Shown here piece by piece: positions 1 to 8,577 of a stretch of 19,751 nt of DNA (its first letter is position 1; the number at the start of each line of letters is the position of its first letter). The stretch lies in the NCBI GenBank assembly GCA_958352145.1, contig CATWNM010000037.1, positions 1-19,751 of the forward strand, read 5' to 3'. This DNA is from an uncultured Eubacteriales bacterium (GTDB lineage: Bacteria > Bacillota > Clostridia > Oscillospirales > CAG-272). The notes under the pieces were generated by a model that was not told where the DNA came from, made no database searches, and saw only the letters and a list, made by a program, of their open reading frames with translations. The position numbers and the translations under genes are program-made.

Positions 1-442
1 CGGTAGCCTCATCCAGAATCGAACGCATCTTCGTATTAATGATATCACGTGAAGTCAGCGTACTATCCAGTTCCAGTTCACCAATGATATTACGCAGCGT
101 GGTAGCTGTAAGATTTTCGATAGCCGAAAGTGGATTTACGACGCCGTATGCATAGAGTTTGCAGTCCGTGATTTGAAAAAATACGACTGTATCAATCTGC
201 ATTTTTACATTATCTTTCGTAATAACCGGCTGCGGCGGGAAATCTACGACTTGCTCCATTAAAACGACCTTTTTTGCGATTTTGTCCAGAAAGGGAACTT
301 TGAAATGAAGACCTGTTCGCCAAGTGCCGCTGTAAACGCCCAGACGCTCTATAACATATGCGCGCGCCTGCGGCACGATCTTAATGCAAGACATCAAAAT
401 AATAATGACGATCACTGCCAGCGCAATTAAAATATACTCCAT
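1..442 (-). CDS. qmcA: QmcA/stomatin-like SPFH (band 7) membrane protein, partial
   Basis: The gene runs off the left edge, so only the first 147 codons are present. They show an N-terminal hydrophobic helix (about residues 3-18, rich in I, L and V) followed directly by an SPFH domain: the VPQ..AYVIERLG stretch, a GLHFKVPF motif, VVDFPPQ, then ITKDNV and a segment ending LDEAT. This order is typical of QmcA/YbbK and stomatin proteins, which oligomerise in membrane microdomains; their precise role is poorly defined. The start was set at 442 because AAGGAGA lies just upstream with good spacing. The partner NfeD gene is immediately upstream on the same strand, 48 bases away, as in the ybbK-ybbJ pair. 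That gap is AT-rich and holds a TATAAT-like hexamer (468-473), but no good -35 element was seen. The family call is firm; the orthologue-level name is less so. Confidence 0.88.
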   Translation of the reverse strand, partial: MEYILIALAVIVIIILMSCIKIVPQARAYVIERLGVYSGTWRTGLHFKVPFLDKIAKKVVLMEQVVDFPPQPVITKDNVKMQIDTVVFFQITDCKLYAYGVVNPLSAIENLTATTLRNIIGELELDSTLTSRDIINTKMRSILDEAT

Positions 443-490
443 GACGCTTCTCCTTGAATTTTTAAATATTATACAATTATTTTTTGTATT

Positions 491-940
491 TTAAATTTTT
501 GTCCCCTGTGCATCGATATGCTCGCAAATCAACTTTACGCCTTCGATCGCGACAACTTTCACATGAGTGCCCGCAGAAATGAACTCGCTGTCCCGAACAG
601 ACCGCGCACTCCAATGCTGACCGGCCACCTTGACCTCGCCGACAGCCTCAATATTATTGATGTCAGCGGTGACGACTGCCGTCATACCAACCAGAGCGTC
701 TGCATTTGTGGGTTCCACCGGCCGTATGGACGTATACTTTTTCCAAATTGTACGGGATAAAATAAGAAAAATCAACGACAATCCAAGGAATACAACCAGT
801 TGAAGATATTCCGGTACATTACAAAACGCAAGGATCATAGCGACCAGCGCACCCGGAACAAACCATATGGAAATTAATCCCGCCGTAACCGCTTCTGCGA
901 TCAGCGCCAGCGTCAATACGCCAAGCCAAATATATTGCAT
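491..940 (-). CDS. nfeD: NfeD-family membrane protein
   Basis: This is a 149-residue protein of the short NfeD type (YbbJ/YuaF size class). The N-terminal half is hydrophobic, with membrane segments at about residues 3-38 (probably two helices) and 44-65. A soluble C-terminal part from about residue 80 to 143 starts with ALVGMTAVV and continues through GEVKVAGQHWSARS, the usual OB-fold signature of NfeD. NfeD proteins act with SPFH proteins in the membrane, and the SPFH gene follows on the same strand, so the two probably form an operon. AAAGGGGGG precedes the ATG at a suitable distance. The divergent ACP gene begins about 180 bases away. The intervening AT-rich stretch contains several TATA-like hexamers on this strand, but none has a convincing -35 partner, so no promoter is claimed for this gene. 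Confidence 0.88.
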   Translation of the reverse strand: MQYIWLGVLTLALIAEAVTAGLISIWFVPGALVAMILAFCNVPEYLQLVVFLGLSLIFLILSRTIWKKYTSIRPVEPTNADALVGMTAVVTADINNIEAVGEVKVAGQHWSARSVRDSEFISAGTHVKVVAIEGVKLICEHIDAQGTKI

Positions 941-1039
941 AATATTCCCCCCTTTCCCGGAAATACCTCAAATTTATATTATTTTATACTATGAAACTTA
1001 AATTTGCACACATACTAATGATTGACGATAATAAATAGC

Positions 1040-1068
1040 TTGACAACACCATAAAAATAAATTATACT
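1040..1068 (+). promoter_or_regulatory. sigma-A promoter of the acyl carrier protein gene
   Basis: TTGACA (1040-1045) and TATACT (1063-1068) are separated by exactly 17 bases. Transcription should begin near 1075, giving a leader of about 47 bases before the ACP start at 1122. Confidence 0.8.
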
Positions 1069-1121
1069 AATAAAAGTTGAAATTAGTAAAATTATGCATA
1101 TGCACCAGGAGGGCACGCATT

Positions 1122-1355
1122 ATGTACGATAAAGTAAAAACGATTCTTATCGAAGAACTTTCCGTGAACCCGGACGATATTCGCCCAGAAGCAGAACTCG
1201 AAAATGATTTGGGCATTAATTCGCTGGAACTCGCAGACTTAGTTTTTCTTTGCGAAGAACGGTTTGGCATTCAAATCGATGACGATGACATCAAAAAATT
1301 GATTACAGTCAGCGATGTCGTAGACTTTTTGGAAACAATGGTAGCCAAAGCCTGA
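1122..1355 (+). CDS. acpP: Acyl carrier protein
   Basis: This 77-residue acidic protein carries acyl chains on a 4'-phosphopantetheine arm in fatty acid or related acyl synthesis. The attachment site is Ser34 in the motif DLGINSLEL, where the usual DSL reads NSL. The four-helix ACP pattern is clear, with acidic helix II (LELADLVFLCEERFG) and a run of aspartates (IDDDDI) before helix III. The ATG at 1122 was chosen because AGGAGGG (1107-1113) sits 8 bases upstream; the longer in-frame extension back to 1077 falls in the leader and lacks a binding site. The gene stands alone between its own promoter and terminator and is not beside fab genes. It could therefore be either the general fatty-acid ACP or a dedicated carrier; the sequence does not decide this. 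Confidence 0.93.
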   Translation: MYDKVKTILIEELSVNPDDIRPEAELENDLGINSLELADLVFLCEERFGIQIDDDDIKKLITVSDVVDFLETMVAKA

Positions 1356-1379
1356 ATTTTGTAAATATCAACGCATAGT

Positions 1380-1412
1380 AATCGTGTTTTTCGCAGAAAA
1401 ACACGATTTTTT
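1380..1412 (+). terminator. Intrinsic terminator after acpP
   Basis: A perfect 12-bp stem (1380-1391 with 1397-1408) closes the 5-base loop CGCAG and runs into a short T tract (1407-1412). The T tract lies on the plus-strand side, so this mainly ends the ACP transcript. It also sits directly beyond the stop of the convergent Smr-like gene, but there it lacks a T tract. Confidence 0.85.
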
Positions 1413-1755
1413 ATTGAATAAATAAAATGGTCATCCCCTCGTTCGCCTGTTCCAAGTCATGATCTTTAGCCACATACGGAAATTTTTGAATTAAATATTG
1501 TGTGGAGAGATTAAAAATTGAAAAATCCTCTCCTTTGACAATCAAACCGACTCGTTTATTCTCTTTTGCCCACCGGCGGGCCGCTGTCCGCAGCCGTCCG
1601 CCGCCCCGTCCCGACGATCCATAGCCGTGTATGACTTTCACCACGCGTTCACCGATGGCCGCCGCCGATGCAAATTGATACTCTAACACACGCAGCGCGC
1701 CGTCTACATCCGGCAGCCCTTCCTCAATATTGATGATATAGATCGTTTTTTCCAT
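1411..1755 (-). CDS. Small stand-alone Smr-like protein downstream of mutS2
   Basis: This protein of 114 residues resembles the Smr domain at the C terminus of MutS2. The recognisable core is VVKVIHGYGSSGRGG, matching the HGxG turn of Smr (HGKGTG in the neighbouring MutS2), followed by a helix and a strand (RVGLIVKG). The LDxR motif at the start of Smr, linked to nuclease activity in other members, is not evident: the equivalent N-terminal stretch reads INIEEG. I chose the ATG at 1755 because GGAGG (1765-1769) is 9 bases upstream. An in-frame ATG 11 codons earlier (1788) would overlap mutS2 and has no comparable site. It is the last gene of the yqfC operon, 16 bases after mutS2. RNA or DNA binding is likely by family, but its real function is unknown. 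The fold assignment is moderately sure. Confidence 0.72.
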   Translation of the reverse strand: MEKTIYIINIEEGLPDVDGALRVLEYQFASAAAIGERVVKVIHGYGSSGRGGGRLRTAARRWAKENKRVGLIVKGEDFSIFNLSTQYLIQKFPYVAKDHDLEQANEGMTILFIQ

Positions 1756-1771
1756 TTCAGACCGCCTCCGT

Positions 1772-4150
1772 TTACTTGATTTCCACAACGGTCACGCCGC
1801 TGTCGCCTTCTCCAAAAACGCCCAGCCGGTAGGATTCGATACGCCGGTCTCCTTTTAAAAATTGCCATACGGCCGCTTTCAGCGCACCGGTGCCTTTGCC
1901 GTGTATGATCCGAACCGAGTGAATGCCCGCAAGTGCCGCATCATCCAGATATTTATCCAGCAAAAAGCAGGCATCATCCCCATACATGCCGCGTATGTCC
2001 AGTTCCGGACTGAATTCTTTAACAACTGTATTTCGATAAGCGTTCTTTTCCTTGCTTTTTCGTACACCCGCATCCGGTGTTTCCAAGAGCTTCAAATTAC
2101 ATTCTTCCGTCCTCGTTGCAATGCGCCCGGCCTGTACACGCACCATACCGTTTTTATCTGCGGGACCGAGTACCGTACCTGTCTGCCCGATACTCATAAT
2201 CAGCACAGCATCGCCTTTTTTCAACGGACGCGGCAATGTATAATTTTTATCCGTCAGATCCTCTACGGGGTCAAAATCACCGCTGCTGCGCCGAAGTTCA
2301 AGACGAATAGACTGACGCGCTTTTTCCAACTCTTCTTTGCTGATTTCTTCAGCCTTTTTCTTTTTCAGCGCCGCAAGCTCATTCAATACATAATCGCTGG
2401 ATGCCTTAGCGCTTTGAACCATACGGTTTGCCTGCGCGCGGGCCCGCTCTTTTTCCCTTTCCGCATCTTTGCGCGCTTTTTCAATTTCCGTTTCTGAAGT
2501 CGCTTTAAATCGTTCATACTCCATGCGCATATGTTCTGCATCCTCGCGTGCGCGCTCCATAGCAATTCGGTCGGATTCCAATTTTTCAATCACGCGCTCA
2601 AATCGTTTGCTCTCTCCGGAAATCAAAGAATCCGCATGTTCGACAATTTCTGCAGGCAGCCCCAACCGTTTAGAAATAGCAAACGCGTTGGATTTTCCAG
2701 GCGTACCGATAATCAATTTATACGTTGGACGCAATGTTTCTACATCGAATTCACAGGACGCATTGGTAACGCCGTCTGTCTCGATCGCATATGCTTTCAG
2801 TTCCGCATAGTGTGTTGTAGCAGCTGAAAGCGCACCCTTTTTCCGGATGTTCTCTAAAATAGAAACAGCCAGCGCCGCTCCCTCTATCGGATCGGTTCCC
2901 GCGCCTAGTTCATCCAACAGAACCAGAGAACGCGGGCCGGTTTGCCGCAGAATTTCAACAATATTTACCATATGCGCTGAAAATGTGGAAAGGGACTGCT
3001 CTATACTTTGCTCATCGCCGATATCCGCCAATATTTCTTTAAACACGCACATGGAGGAATTCGGAGACGCAGGCAGTTGAAGTCCGGACTGATACATCAG
3101 CGCAAACAAGCCGATCGTTTTCAGCGCAACCGTTTTGCCGCCCGTATTCGGCCCGGTAATTACCAGCGTATCAAAATCGCCGCCAATACTGATATCTACA
3201 GGTACCGCCAGTTCAGGGTCCAAAAGCGGGTGAACCGCTTTTTTCAGAAAGAAATTTTTTTCCTTCGAATGACGCACAGCGCATGCATGCATACGCTGTG
3301 CCAGAGAAACGCAGGAAAACGCAAACGCAATCTCGTTGACGCAATCATAGTTATGGATCAGCGTTTCCGCATTTTCCGAGCACAGCGCAGAGAAAGCAAA
3401 AAGGATTTTTTCAATCTCACGCTCTTCCCTGTTTTTCAATATTTTCAGTTCGTTATTGGCTTCAACCACGGATACTGGTTCTATAAATACGGTGGCGCCC
3501 GAAGCGGAAGTGTCATGAACCAATCCCTTGATTTCATTTTTATGCTCAATTTTCACCGGTACGACATACCGGTCATTGCGCATGGTAACAATATTTTCCT
3601 GTAAAAGCCCGGCATAACCGCCGCTGATAAATTTTTGAAGCGTATCCTTGATACGATTGTTAGCCGCACGTATTTTTCGGCGAATCTCCGCCAGTTCCGG
3701 ACTGGCTTCGTCCGCGATCATCTCCTCGCTGACAATCGCCCGTGTGATCTGTTCCTCCAGATGTTTGTTTGGGAGGATGGATTCAAACGTCTCATCCAAA
3801 ACCGTTTCAAACGGTTTATCCGCGCGAATATAATCGACAAGACCTCTGGAAACACGAAGCAGCGCTGCGATTTCCAAGAGATCCTTCGGCTGCAGGCAAG
3901 CGCCGCGCTGCGCACGTCCGACCGCATCTGAAACATTGCGGACGCCGCCGAAAGACGGATAGCCTTTTGTCTCGGCAAGTCGGCGTGCATCCGCGGTAAT
4001 TTGCTGCTTGCGCATGACCTTGTTTTCATTCGACGTTGGCGTGAGACGCATAGCCGTTTCCCGTGCCCCCTCTGTCAAGGCACAGTCCGCAAGCAAAGCG
4101 GTAATTTTATCAAATTCCAGCATGAAAAGCGTTTTTTGTGAATACAGCAT
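1772..4150 (-). CDS. mutS2: MutS2: ribosome-collision/anti-recombination ATPase with C-terminal Smr domain
   Basis: The 792 residues match the usual MutS2 length and order. An N-terminal clamp/lever region begins with LEFDKI. The ATPase core has Walker A GPNTGGKT (about 333-340), the MutS signature GDEQSIEQSLSTFSAHM (378-394) and Walker B LVLLDELGAGTDP (about 409-421). A long charged coiled coil rich in E, R, K and A covers about 515-610. A basic KOW-like segment follows, then a full Smr domain (from about 715) with LDIRG and HGKGTG. MutS2 lacks the mismatch-recognition domain of MutS; in Firmicutes it has been tied to suppression of recombination and to splitting collided ribosomes. A GAGGAG site precedes the ATG. 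It follows recO by 11 bases and precedes the small Smr-like gene by 16. It is intact, with no frameshift. Confidence 0.96.
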   Translation of the reverse strand: MLYSQKTLFMLEFDKITALLADCALTEGARETAMRLTPTSNENKVMRKQQITADARRLAETKGYPSFGGVRNVSDAVGRAQRGACLQPKDLLEIAALLRVSRGLVDYIRADKPFETVLDETFESILPNKHLEEQITRAIVSEEMIADEASPELAEIRRKIRAANNRIKDTLQKFISGGYAGLLQENIVTMRNDRYVVPVKIEHKNEIKGLVHDTSASGATVFIEPVSVVEANNELKILKNREEREIEKILFAFSALCSENAETLIHNYDCVNEIAFAFSCVSLAQRMHACAVRHSKEKNFFLKKAVHPLLDPELAVPVDISIGGDFDTLVITGPNTGGKTVALKTIGLFALMYQSGLQLPASPNSSMCVFKEILADIGDEQSIEQSLSTFSAHMVNIVEILRQTGPRSLVLLDELGAGTDPIEGAALAVSILENIRKKGALSAATTHYAELKAYAIETDGVTNASCEFDVETLRPTYKLIIGTPGKSNAFAISKRLGLPAEIVEHADSLISGESKRFERVIEKLESDRIAMERAREDAEHMRMEYERFKATSETEIEKARKDAEREKERARAQANRMVQSAKASSDYVLNELAALKKKKAEEISKEELEKARQSIRLELRRSSGDFDPVEDLTDKNYTLPRPLKKGDAVLIMSIGQTGTVLGPADKNGMVRVQAGRIATRTEECNLKLLETPDAGVRKSKEKNAYRNTVVKEFSPELDIRGMYGDDACFLLDKYLDDAALAGIHSVRIIHGKGTGALKAAVWQFLKGDRRIESYRLGVFGEGDSGVTVVEIK

Positions 4151-4161
4151 GTTTCTCCTCG

Positions 4162-4968
4162 CTACAATACAGAAACCTCGTTGTAGAATGCTAAGGTTTT
4201 CGGCTTTTTTTCAAGCCGGTAAATCAAATGTTCCTCGCTAAGCCGGGCAAAAACCGGCCACTCATTTTCCGGCAGAAAGAACGCGTAAATTTTATCTGGC
4301 GGACAGCTTAAAACATAAAGCACCGCCAAGCGAACATTTTCAGAAATCAAAAAAATTTGTGCGTCAAAGCGGCGTATTTCCTCTTCACTGACATTCTGCC
4401 GCGTCATACAATATTCCTTCAGCGCGTGCGCACGGCAGGCACCGCATACGATCGCGCCGTCAATTAAACTGAAGCAAAACGCGCCGCCTTCTTTTTTTCC
4501 GCATTGAAAGCAGCATTCCATTTCCGGCGCAAAACCGAGCAGAAGACAGGTTCGCATCTCGAACACCGCTTTGACTTTATCCGGGGACTTTAATCCACTG
4601 GCAAGCGCATGCAGAGAATTGAGACTAAGCCGGAGCAATTCCGGCTCCTCCATATTTTCATAAACCGTGAAATCCAGCACCTCGCATATATAAGATGCGA
4701 GCGCCAGCTTTTGAATATCTTCACGAATACTGTAAAAATTTTCAATCAGCAGGGATTCGCGTATCCAAAAATAACCGTCCCGCTCATATAGCATGAACTC
4801 GGAATAAGCAAACGGTTCAATACTAGGCAAAAGTTTGCTCTTTACCGATCTTCCGCCTTTGGCGCATACCATGATTTTTCCACGCTCCGCAGTAAACAAA
4901 ACCACTAGCCGGTCATTTTCAGTTTTCGGGATTACGCGCAGCACAAGTCCTCTGATGCCAATCAGCAT
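4162..4968 (-). CDS. recO: RecO, recombination mediator
   Basis: RecO helps load RecA onto SSB-coated single strands in the RecFOR pathway together with RecR, whose gene is also in this window. The 268-residue protein has the N-terminal OB-fold (GIRGLVLRV, then LFTAERGKIMVCAKGGR) and a helical C-terminal part. A zinc site is formed by Cys153/Cys156 and Cys175/Cys178 (CFQC and CGAC), as in many Gram-positive RecO proteins. The start at 4968 lies 8 bases beyond the era stop, and its AAGGTGG binding site overlaps the last codons of era, which suggests coupled translation. The order era-recO is conserved in Firmicutes. Confidence 0.95.
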   Translation of the reverse strand: MLIGIRGLVLRVIPKTENDRLVVLFTAERGKIMVCAKGGRSVKSKLLPSIEPFAYSEFMLYERDGYFWIRESLLIENFYSIREDIQKLALASYICEVLDFTVYENMEEPELLRLSLNSLHALASGLKSPDKVKAVFEMRTCLLLGFAPEMECCFQCGKKEGGAFCFSLIDGAIVCGACRAHALKEYCMTRQNVSEEEIRRFDAQIFLISENVRLAVLYVLSCPPDKIYAFFLPENEWPVFARLSEEHLIYRLEKKPKTLAFYNEVSVL

Positions 4969-4976
4969 AGCCCACC

Positions 4977-5861
4977 TTATTCGTCCTTATATCCGAAATT
5001 CCGTACTGTAAGGCTACTGTCCCGCCAGTTTTCTTTCACTTTAACCCAGAGATTCAAATAAACTTTGGTTCCAAAAAAGGCCTCCAGGTCTTCGCGGGCA
5101 TAGGTCCCTACGAGTTTCAGCGCCGCGCCGTTTTTGCCAACAATAATCCCTTTGTGCGAAGCTTTTTCGCAAAAAATTTCCGCACGAATTCGAAGGAGTT
5201 TGCCGTCGTCTTTAAATTCTTCGATCACGACCGCCGTCCCGTGCGGAATTTCTTTATTCAGGGTCCGCAGCAGCTTTTCCCGTATGATTTCCGCCGCAAT
5301 CTGCCGTTCCGGCTGATCAGTTACAGCATCCGCCGGAAAATACCATACGCTTTCACGCAAGAAACGGTTCATCTCCAAAAACAGCGCATCAAGCCCCCGT
5401 CTGTTTTTTGCACTGATCGGTACGACCGCATCAAAAACAAATGCCTCTGCATACGCCTCGATTGTCGCCGCAATATTGGCAGGCGTATGCTCGTCCACTT
5501 TATTGACGACCAGAATACAAGGAATCCCGGCCTCTTTGATCTTCTGAAGGATTTCCCGCTCGATGTCGCCCACGCTCGGAACAGGTTCGATCACAAGCAG
5601 AATACCATCGGATTCTCCAATACTTCCGTTGGCTGCTTTCACCATATATTCTCCGAGTTTCGTACGTGGTTTATGGATGCCCGGCGTATCCAGAAATACA
5701 TACTGATTTTCGTCCCGCGTTAAAATTCCGGTAATGCGGTTGCGCGTCGTCTGCGGTTTTTTCGATACGATCGCAATTTTTTCGCCGCACATCGTATTCA
5801 ACAACGTGGATTTTCCAACATTTGGTCTTCCCACAATTGCAATAAATGCAGTTTTCGTCAT
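4977..5861 (-). CDS. era: Era, 16S rRNA-binding GTPase
   Basis: Era assists maturation of the 30S subunit by binding the 3' end of 16S rRNA. The 294-residue protein has all GTPase motifs: G1 GRPNVGKS (11-18), a G2 region with TTRNRITG, G3 DTPGIHKP, G4 NKVD and a G5-like SAKN. The C-terminal KH domain contains the GIIVGKNG loop and ends with VKVKENWRDS. The ATG at 5861 was chosen over longer in-frame options because an AAGGA site lies about 10 bases upstream and the start MTKTAFIAIVG fits the family. It begins 7 bases after the ybeY stop. YbeY and Era both act on 16S rRNA 3'-end maturation, so the adjacency makes functional sense. Confidence 0.97.
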   Translation of the reverse strand: MTKTAFIAIVGRPNVGKSTLLNTMCGEKIAIVSKKPQTTRNRITGILTRDENQYVFLDTPGIHKPRTKLGEYMVKAANGSIGESDGILLVIEPVPSVGDIEREILQKIKEAGIPCILVVNKVDEHTPANIAATIEAYAEAFVFDAVVPISAKNRRGLDALFLEMNRFLRESVWYFPADAVTDQPERQIAAEIIREKLLRTLNKEIPHGTAVVIEEFKDDGKLLRIRAEIFCEKASHKGIIVGKNGAALKLVGTYAREDLEAFFGTKVYLNLWVKVKENWRDSSLTVRNFGYKDE

Positions 5862-5868
5862 TTTTAGC

Positions 5869-6360
5869 TCATCCTTCCGTTTCTTCGATGCTGAGTCCCA
5901 GCGCACGCATGACCGCACGCTGCTTTTCACGCATCAGGCGGTCTTCATCCTTAGATCGTTCATGATCGTATCCCAGCAAATGCAAAACCGAGTGCACACA
6001 CAGAAAGGCGGCCTCGCGCGCAAACGAATGTCCAAAGAGACGAGCTTGCTCATTTGCCCGCTCTAAAGAAAGCACAACATCCCCAAGTTCAGCCGGCATG
6101 CCATCAAGCGCATAAATCGTTTCTTTTTCCGTATCAAACATAGGAAATGACAAAACGTCCGTGACCGCATCTTTTCCGCGGTATTCCAGATTAAACGCGC
6201 GAATGCCGGCGTTGTCCGTATACGTCAGGGACACGGTGCAGTCAAAATCAATTTCCTCCTGCAGCAGCGTTTCCTGTATCGCCCTGAAAATCAGCGATTG
6301 AAGTTCCTCGGTGACTGGTATCTTGTCTTGACTGTTTTCTGAGACGATACTAAGATTCAC
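5869..6360 (-). CDS. ybeY: YbeY, endoribonuclease/rRNA maturation factor
   Basis: YbeY is a single-metal ribonuclease needed for 16S rRNA 3'-end processing and ribosome quality control. The zinc motif HxxxHxxxxxH is present as HSVLHLLGYDH near the C terminus. The conserved RGKDAVTDVLSFP segment and the GDVVLS strand are also present. The start is taken as the GTG at 6360, giving 163 residues (V/M-NLSIVSEN), because AAAGGAG (6366-6372) lies 5 bases upstream. An in-frame ATG at 6417 would add a basic tail encoded inside phoH. With the GTG start the gene overlaps the end of phoH by 11 bases, which implies translational coupling. Confidence 0.93.
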   Translation of the reverse strand: MNLSIVSENSQDKIPVTEELQSLIFRAIQETLLQEEIDFDCTVSLTYTDNAGIRAFNLEYRGKDAVTDVLSFPMFDTEKETIYALDGMPAELGDVVLSLERANEQARLFGHSFAREAAFLCVHSVLHLLGYDHERSKDEDRLMREKQRAVMRALGLSIEETEG

Positions 6361-7378
6361 GTTTGCTCCTTTGCACGCGGGCGGGATTTGCAGCGCGCCC
6401 CGCCTGCTCTTTTTCATACTTCTCGTAGGCCTGAATGATTTCCTGCACTAGCCTGTGACGTACGACATCTCGTCCGGTAAAATGATGAATGCCGATCCCC
6501 TCGATCCCCTCAAGGATCCGAACCGCCGCAGCAAGACCGCTTTTTTTGCCGGATGGCAAATCGATCTGCGTCAGGTCTCCGGTCACAACCGCCTTTGAAC
6601 CAAACCCCAGCCGTGTCAAAAACATTTTCATCTGCTCTGGCGTGGTATTTTGCGCCTCGTCCAATATGATGAACGAATCGTCGAGCGTGCGCCCGCGCAT
6701 ATACGCCAACGGCGCAATTTCGATGGTATTCTTCTCACGATGCCGGTTATAGTTTTCCACGCCGAGCATCTCAAAGAGCGCGTCATACAGCGGACGCAGA
6801 TACGGATCGATTTTGCTCTGCAAATCTCCGGGTAAAAAGCCCAAACTTTCGCCGGCTTCCACAGCGGGACGCGTCAGCACGATCCGATTTACTTCTTTTG
6901 CGCGCAGCGCTTTAACCGCCATAGCAACCGCTAAAAACGTTTTTCCGGTTCCCGCCGGGCCAACGCCGAGCACGATCGTATTTTTCCGAATCGCCTGAAT
7001 ATATTTCTTCTGCCCAACGGTTTTCGCCTTTACAGGCTTGCCGCTGTTCGTTATGCAGATACAACTGTCGTCGAATTCATTCAGTTCTTCCTCGCTGCCG
7101 TCGCCGACCATGCCGATGATATAATCGACCGTCTGCCCGCTGAGCTGATCGCCGCCCGCGCTCATGCTTTTCATAAAGGACACCGCTTTATAGGCTTTCT
7201 CTACATTTTCATCGGCTGCTCCCTCGATAATAATGGCGTCGCCGTCTGTATTCTCTAATTTTTTATTATAAATTCTAACCTCGAATTTCTGTTCTACCTT
7301 GGTCGTATTGGAATCAAAGGTTCCAAAAATTGTAGATGTCATATCTGCGGAATCGGTATAAATAACTTTGCGGGACAT
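6350..7378 (-). CDS. phoH: PhoH-like ATPase
   Basis: This is a cytoplasmic P-loop ATPase of the PhoH family, related to the helicase core and repeatedly found beside ybeY, with a probable role in RNA metabolism. Walker A GPAGTGKT lies at about residues 140-147 of the chosen protein. Walker B reads FIILDEAQNTTPEQ, and the GDLTQIDLP motif follows. About 100 residues with RNA-binding-like character precede the ATPase core. I chose the ATG at 7378 (342 residues) because AAAGGA (7385-7390) is 6 bases upstream. An upstream ATG at 7402 overlaps the yqfD stop as ATGA but has no visible binding site. Either start leaves the domain unchanged. Confidence 0.95.
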   Translation of the reverse strand: MSRKVIYTDSADMTSTIFGTFDSNTTKVEQKFEVRIYNKKLENTDGDAIIIEGAADENVEKAYKAVSFMKSMSAGGDQLSGQTVDYIIGMVGDGSEEELNEFDDSCICITNSGKPVKAKTVGQKKYIQAIRKNTIVLGVGPAGTGKTFLAVAMAVKALRAKEVNRIVLTRPAVEAGESLGFLPGDLQSKIDPYLRPLYDALFEMLGVENYNRHREKNTIEIAPLAYMRGRTLDDSFIILDEAQNTTPEQMKMFLTRLGFGSKAVVTGDLTQIDLPSGKKSGLAAAVRILEGIEGIGIHHFTGRDVVRHRLVQEIIQAYEKYEKEQAGRAANPARVQRSKRES

Positions 7379-7398
7379 TCGCATTCCTTTCAGCGGTT

Positions 7399-8577
7399 TC
7401 ATTGAATTTCAAACTCTGAAACCACGGCTATATTTTCAACTGCTTCAATACTGCACCGGTATATCAAAACCGCGTCGGAAATTTCATAAAATTCTTCTCG
7501 GGACAGCAATTCGGCATATGTATCTTTTTCAGCAATCTGGCGCTTCAGTTCTGTGCGTGCACGGGAAAGCGCTTCCTCCTCGCTGAGCAGCACCGGCGCA
7601 TCTTCATACGGCAGAGCGCAAACATAGAGCATACTCAGCGGCAGTTGTTCCAGTCCCGGGAAAGCCAGATTGTTTTCTCTTTGTATTGTATCATAATTTT
7701 CATAGGAAATGGAATAGTTTTTGAAAATATTTATACTTTTTCCGAACATTTGAATATATGCTTCCAACACTTCCTCCTCCATATAGCTTCTTCGCGTATT
7801 TTCGAGAGGAATTTCTATCTGGTACTCATCGTACACTCGGGCATAAACTTCCGCTTCAGAATATACGTAACGCGTTCCCATCATGTTGGTGTCGATTACG
7901 CCGCTGACCAGTAATTCTCCTTTTTTTACCACAGCGCCATTTTTGACGGTCATACGGCCGCGGACGACATCCGCGCCAATGATCTGTCCATCCTTGGACG
8001 CGACAATATTTGCCCCGTCGGCTGTGATCTCGGCGGCATTGGTGAGATCGCGCTCAACAATTTCAACATTCGCGCTGCTGCCGCGTATATTTACGGACAG
8101 CCAGGAAATGTCGGTCGAAGCGCGAAGAATTCCGGCATATACTTTTCCACGGTCAATTGACGGCGCAAATACGCCGATTTTTACCCCTTGCCGCTCCAAC
8201 AATTCGCATACATCTTCTCTGCTTAGCCGGTCTAACCCAGTAATATTGATTTCCCAGATAAAAAGCGGCGAAATATAAATAGCGGCGAAAAACAAAATCA
8301 GTCCTGCCATCATACCGACACGATGCCGGTACCGCCTCCACAGCACCGGCACCCCCACGCGTCCGTCAATATCGTATTCAATTTGTGCATCGTGAAAAAA
8401 ATCTAAAAATTGCTTTTCATCCCGCAATGAAAAATAAATTTTCGCAGCGCAATCATCCGATCGAATTTTCAAAAGACGTACTCCGCGGCTGTTCGCAAAA
8501 TTCAGCACGTCTTTCAGGCGGTCTGCAGGCAGTACCAGACGAACATATCCAAAACATAAATATAATAGGAATTTCAT
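7399..8577 (-). CDS. yqfD: Sporulation protein YqfD
   Basis: The 392-residue protein matches the YqfD family in length and order. A soluble N-terminal part begins MKFLLYLCFGYVRL. A single membrane helix (about residues 88-108, GMMAGLILFFAAIYI) is followed by IWEINITGLDRLSREDV, a POTRA-like start, and then a long extracytoplasmic C-terminal part. In Bacillus, yqfD is expressed in the mother cell under sigma E and contributes to sporulation; its molecular function is not established. Its ATG overlaps the yqfC stop as ATGA, and its end is adjacent to phoH. It is strong evidence that the organism descends from spore formers. Confidence 0.93.
   Translation of the reverse strand: MKFLLYLCFGYVRLVLPADRLKDVLNFANSRGVRLLKIRSDDCAAKIYFSLRDEKQFLDFFHDAQIEYDIDGRVGVPVLWRRYRHRVGMMAGLILFFAAIYISPLFIWEINITGLDRLSREDVCELLERQGVKIGVFAPSIDRGKVYAGILRASTDISWLSVNIRGSSANVEIVERDLTNAAEITADGANIVASKDGQIIGADVVRGRMTVKNGAVVKKGELLVSGVIDTNMMGTRYVYSEAEVYARVYDEYQIEIPLENTRRSYMEEEVLEAYIQMFGKSINIFKNYSISYENYDTIQRENNLAFPGLEQLPLSMLYVCALPYEDAPVLLSEEEALSRARTELKRQIAEKDTYAELLSREEFYEISDAVLIYRCSIEAVENIAVVSEFEIQ

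Noticed and set aside
943..1039. TATA-rich stretch as the promoter of the nfeD-SPFH pair.
   Set aside because: Several -10-like hexamers exist on the minus strand, but each has at most three matches in the -35.
1862..3931. Several long plus-strand frames opposite mutS2 (up to 211 codons).
   Set aside because: They are antisense to a complete, motif-verified gene, and I noticed no ribosome-binding site or recognisable domain in them.
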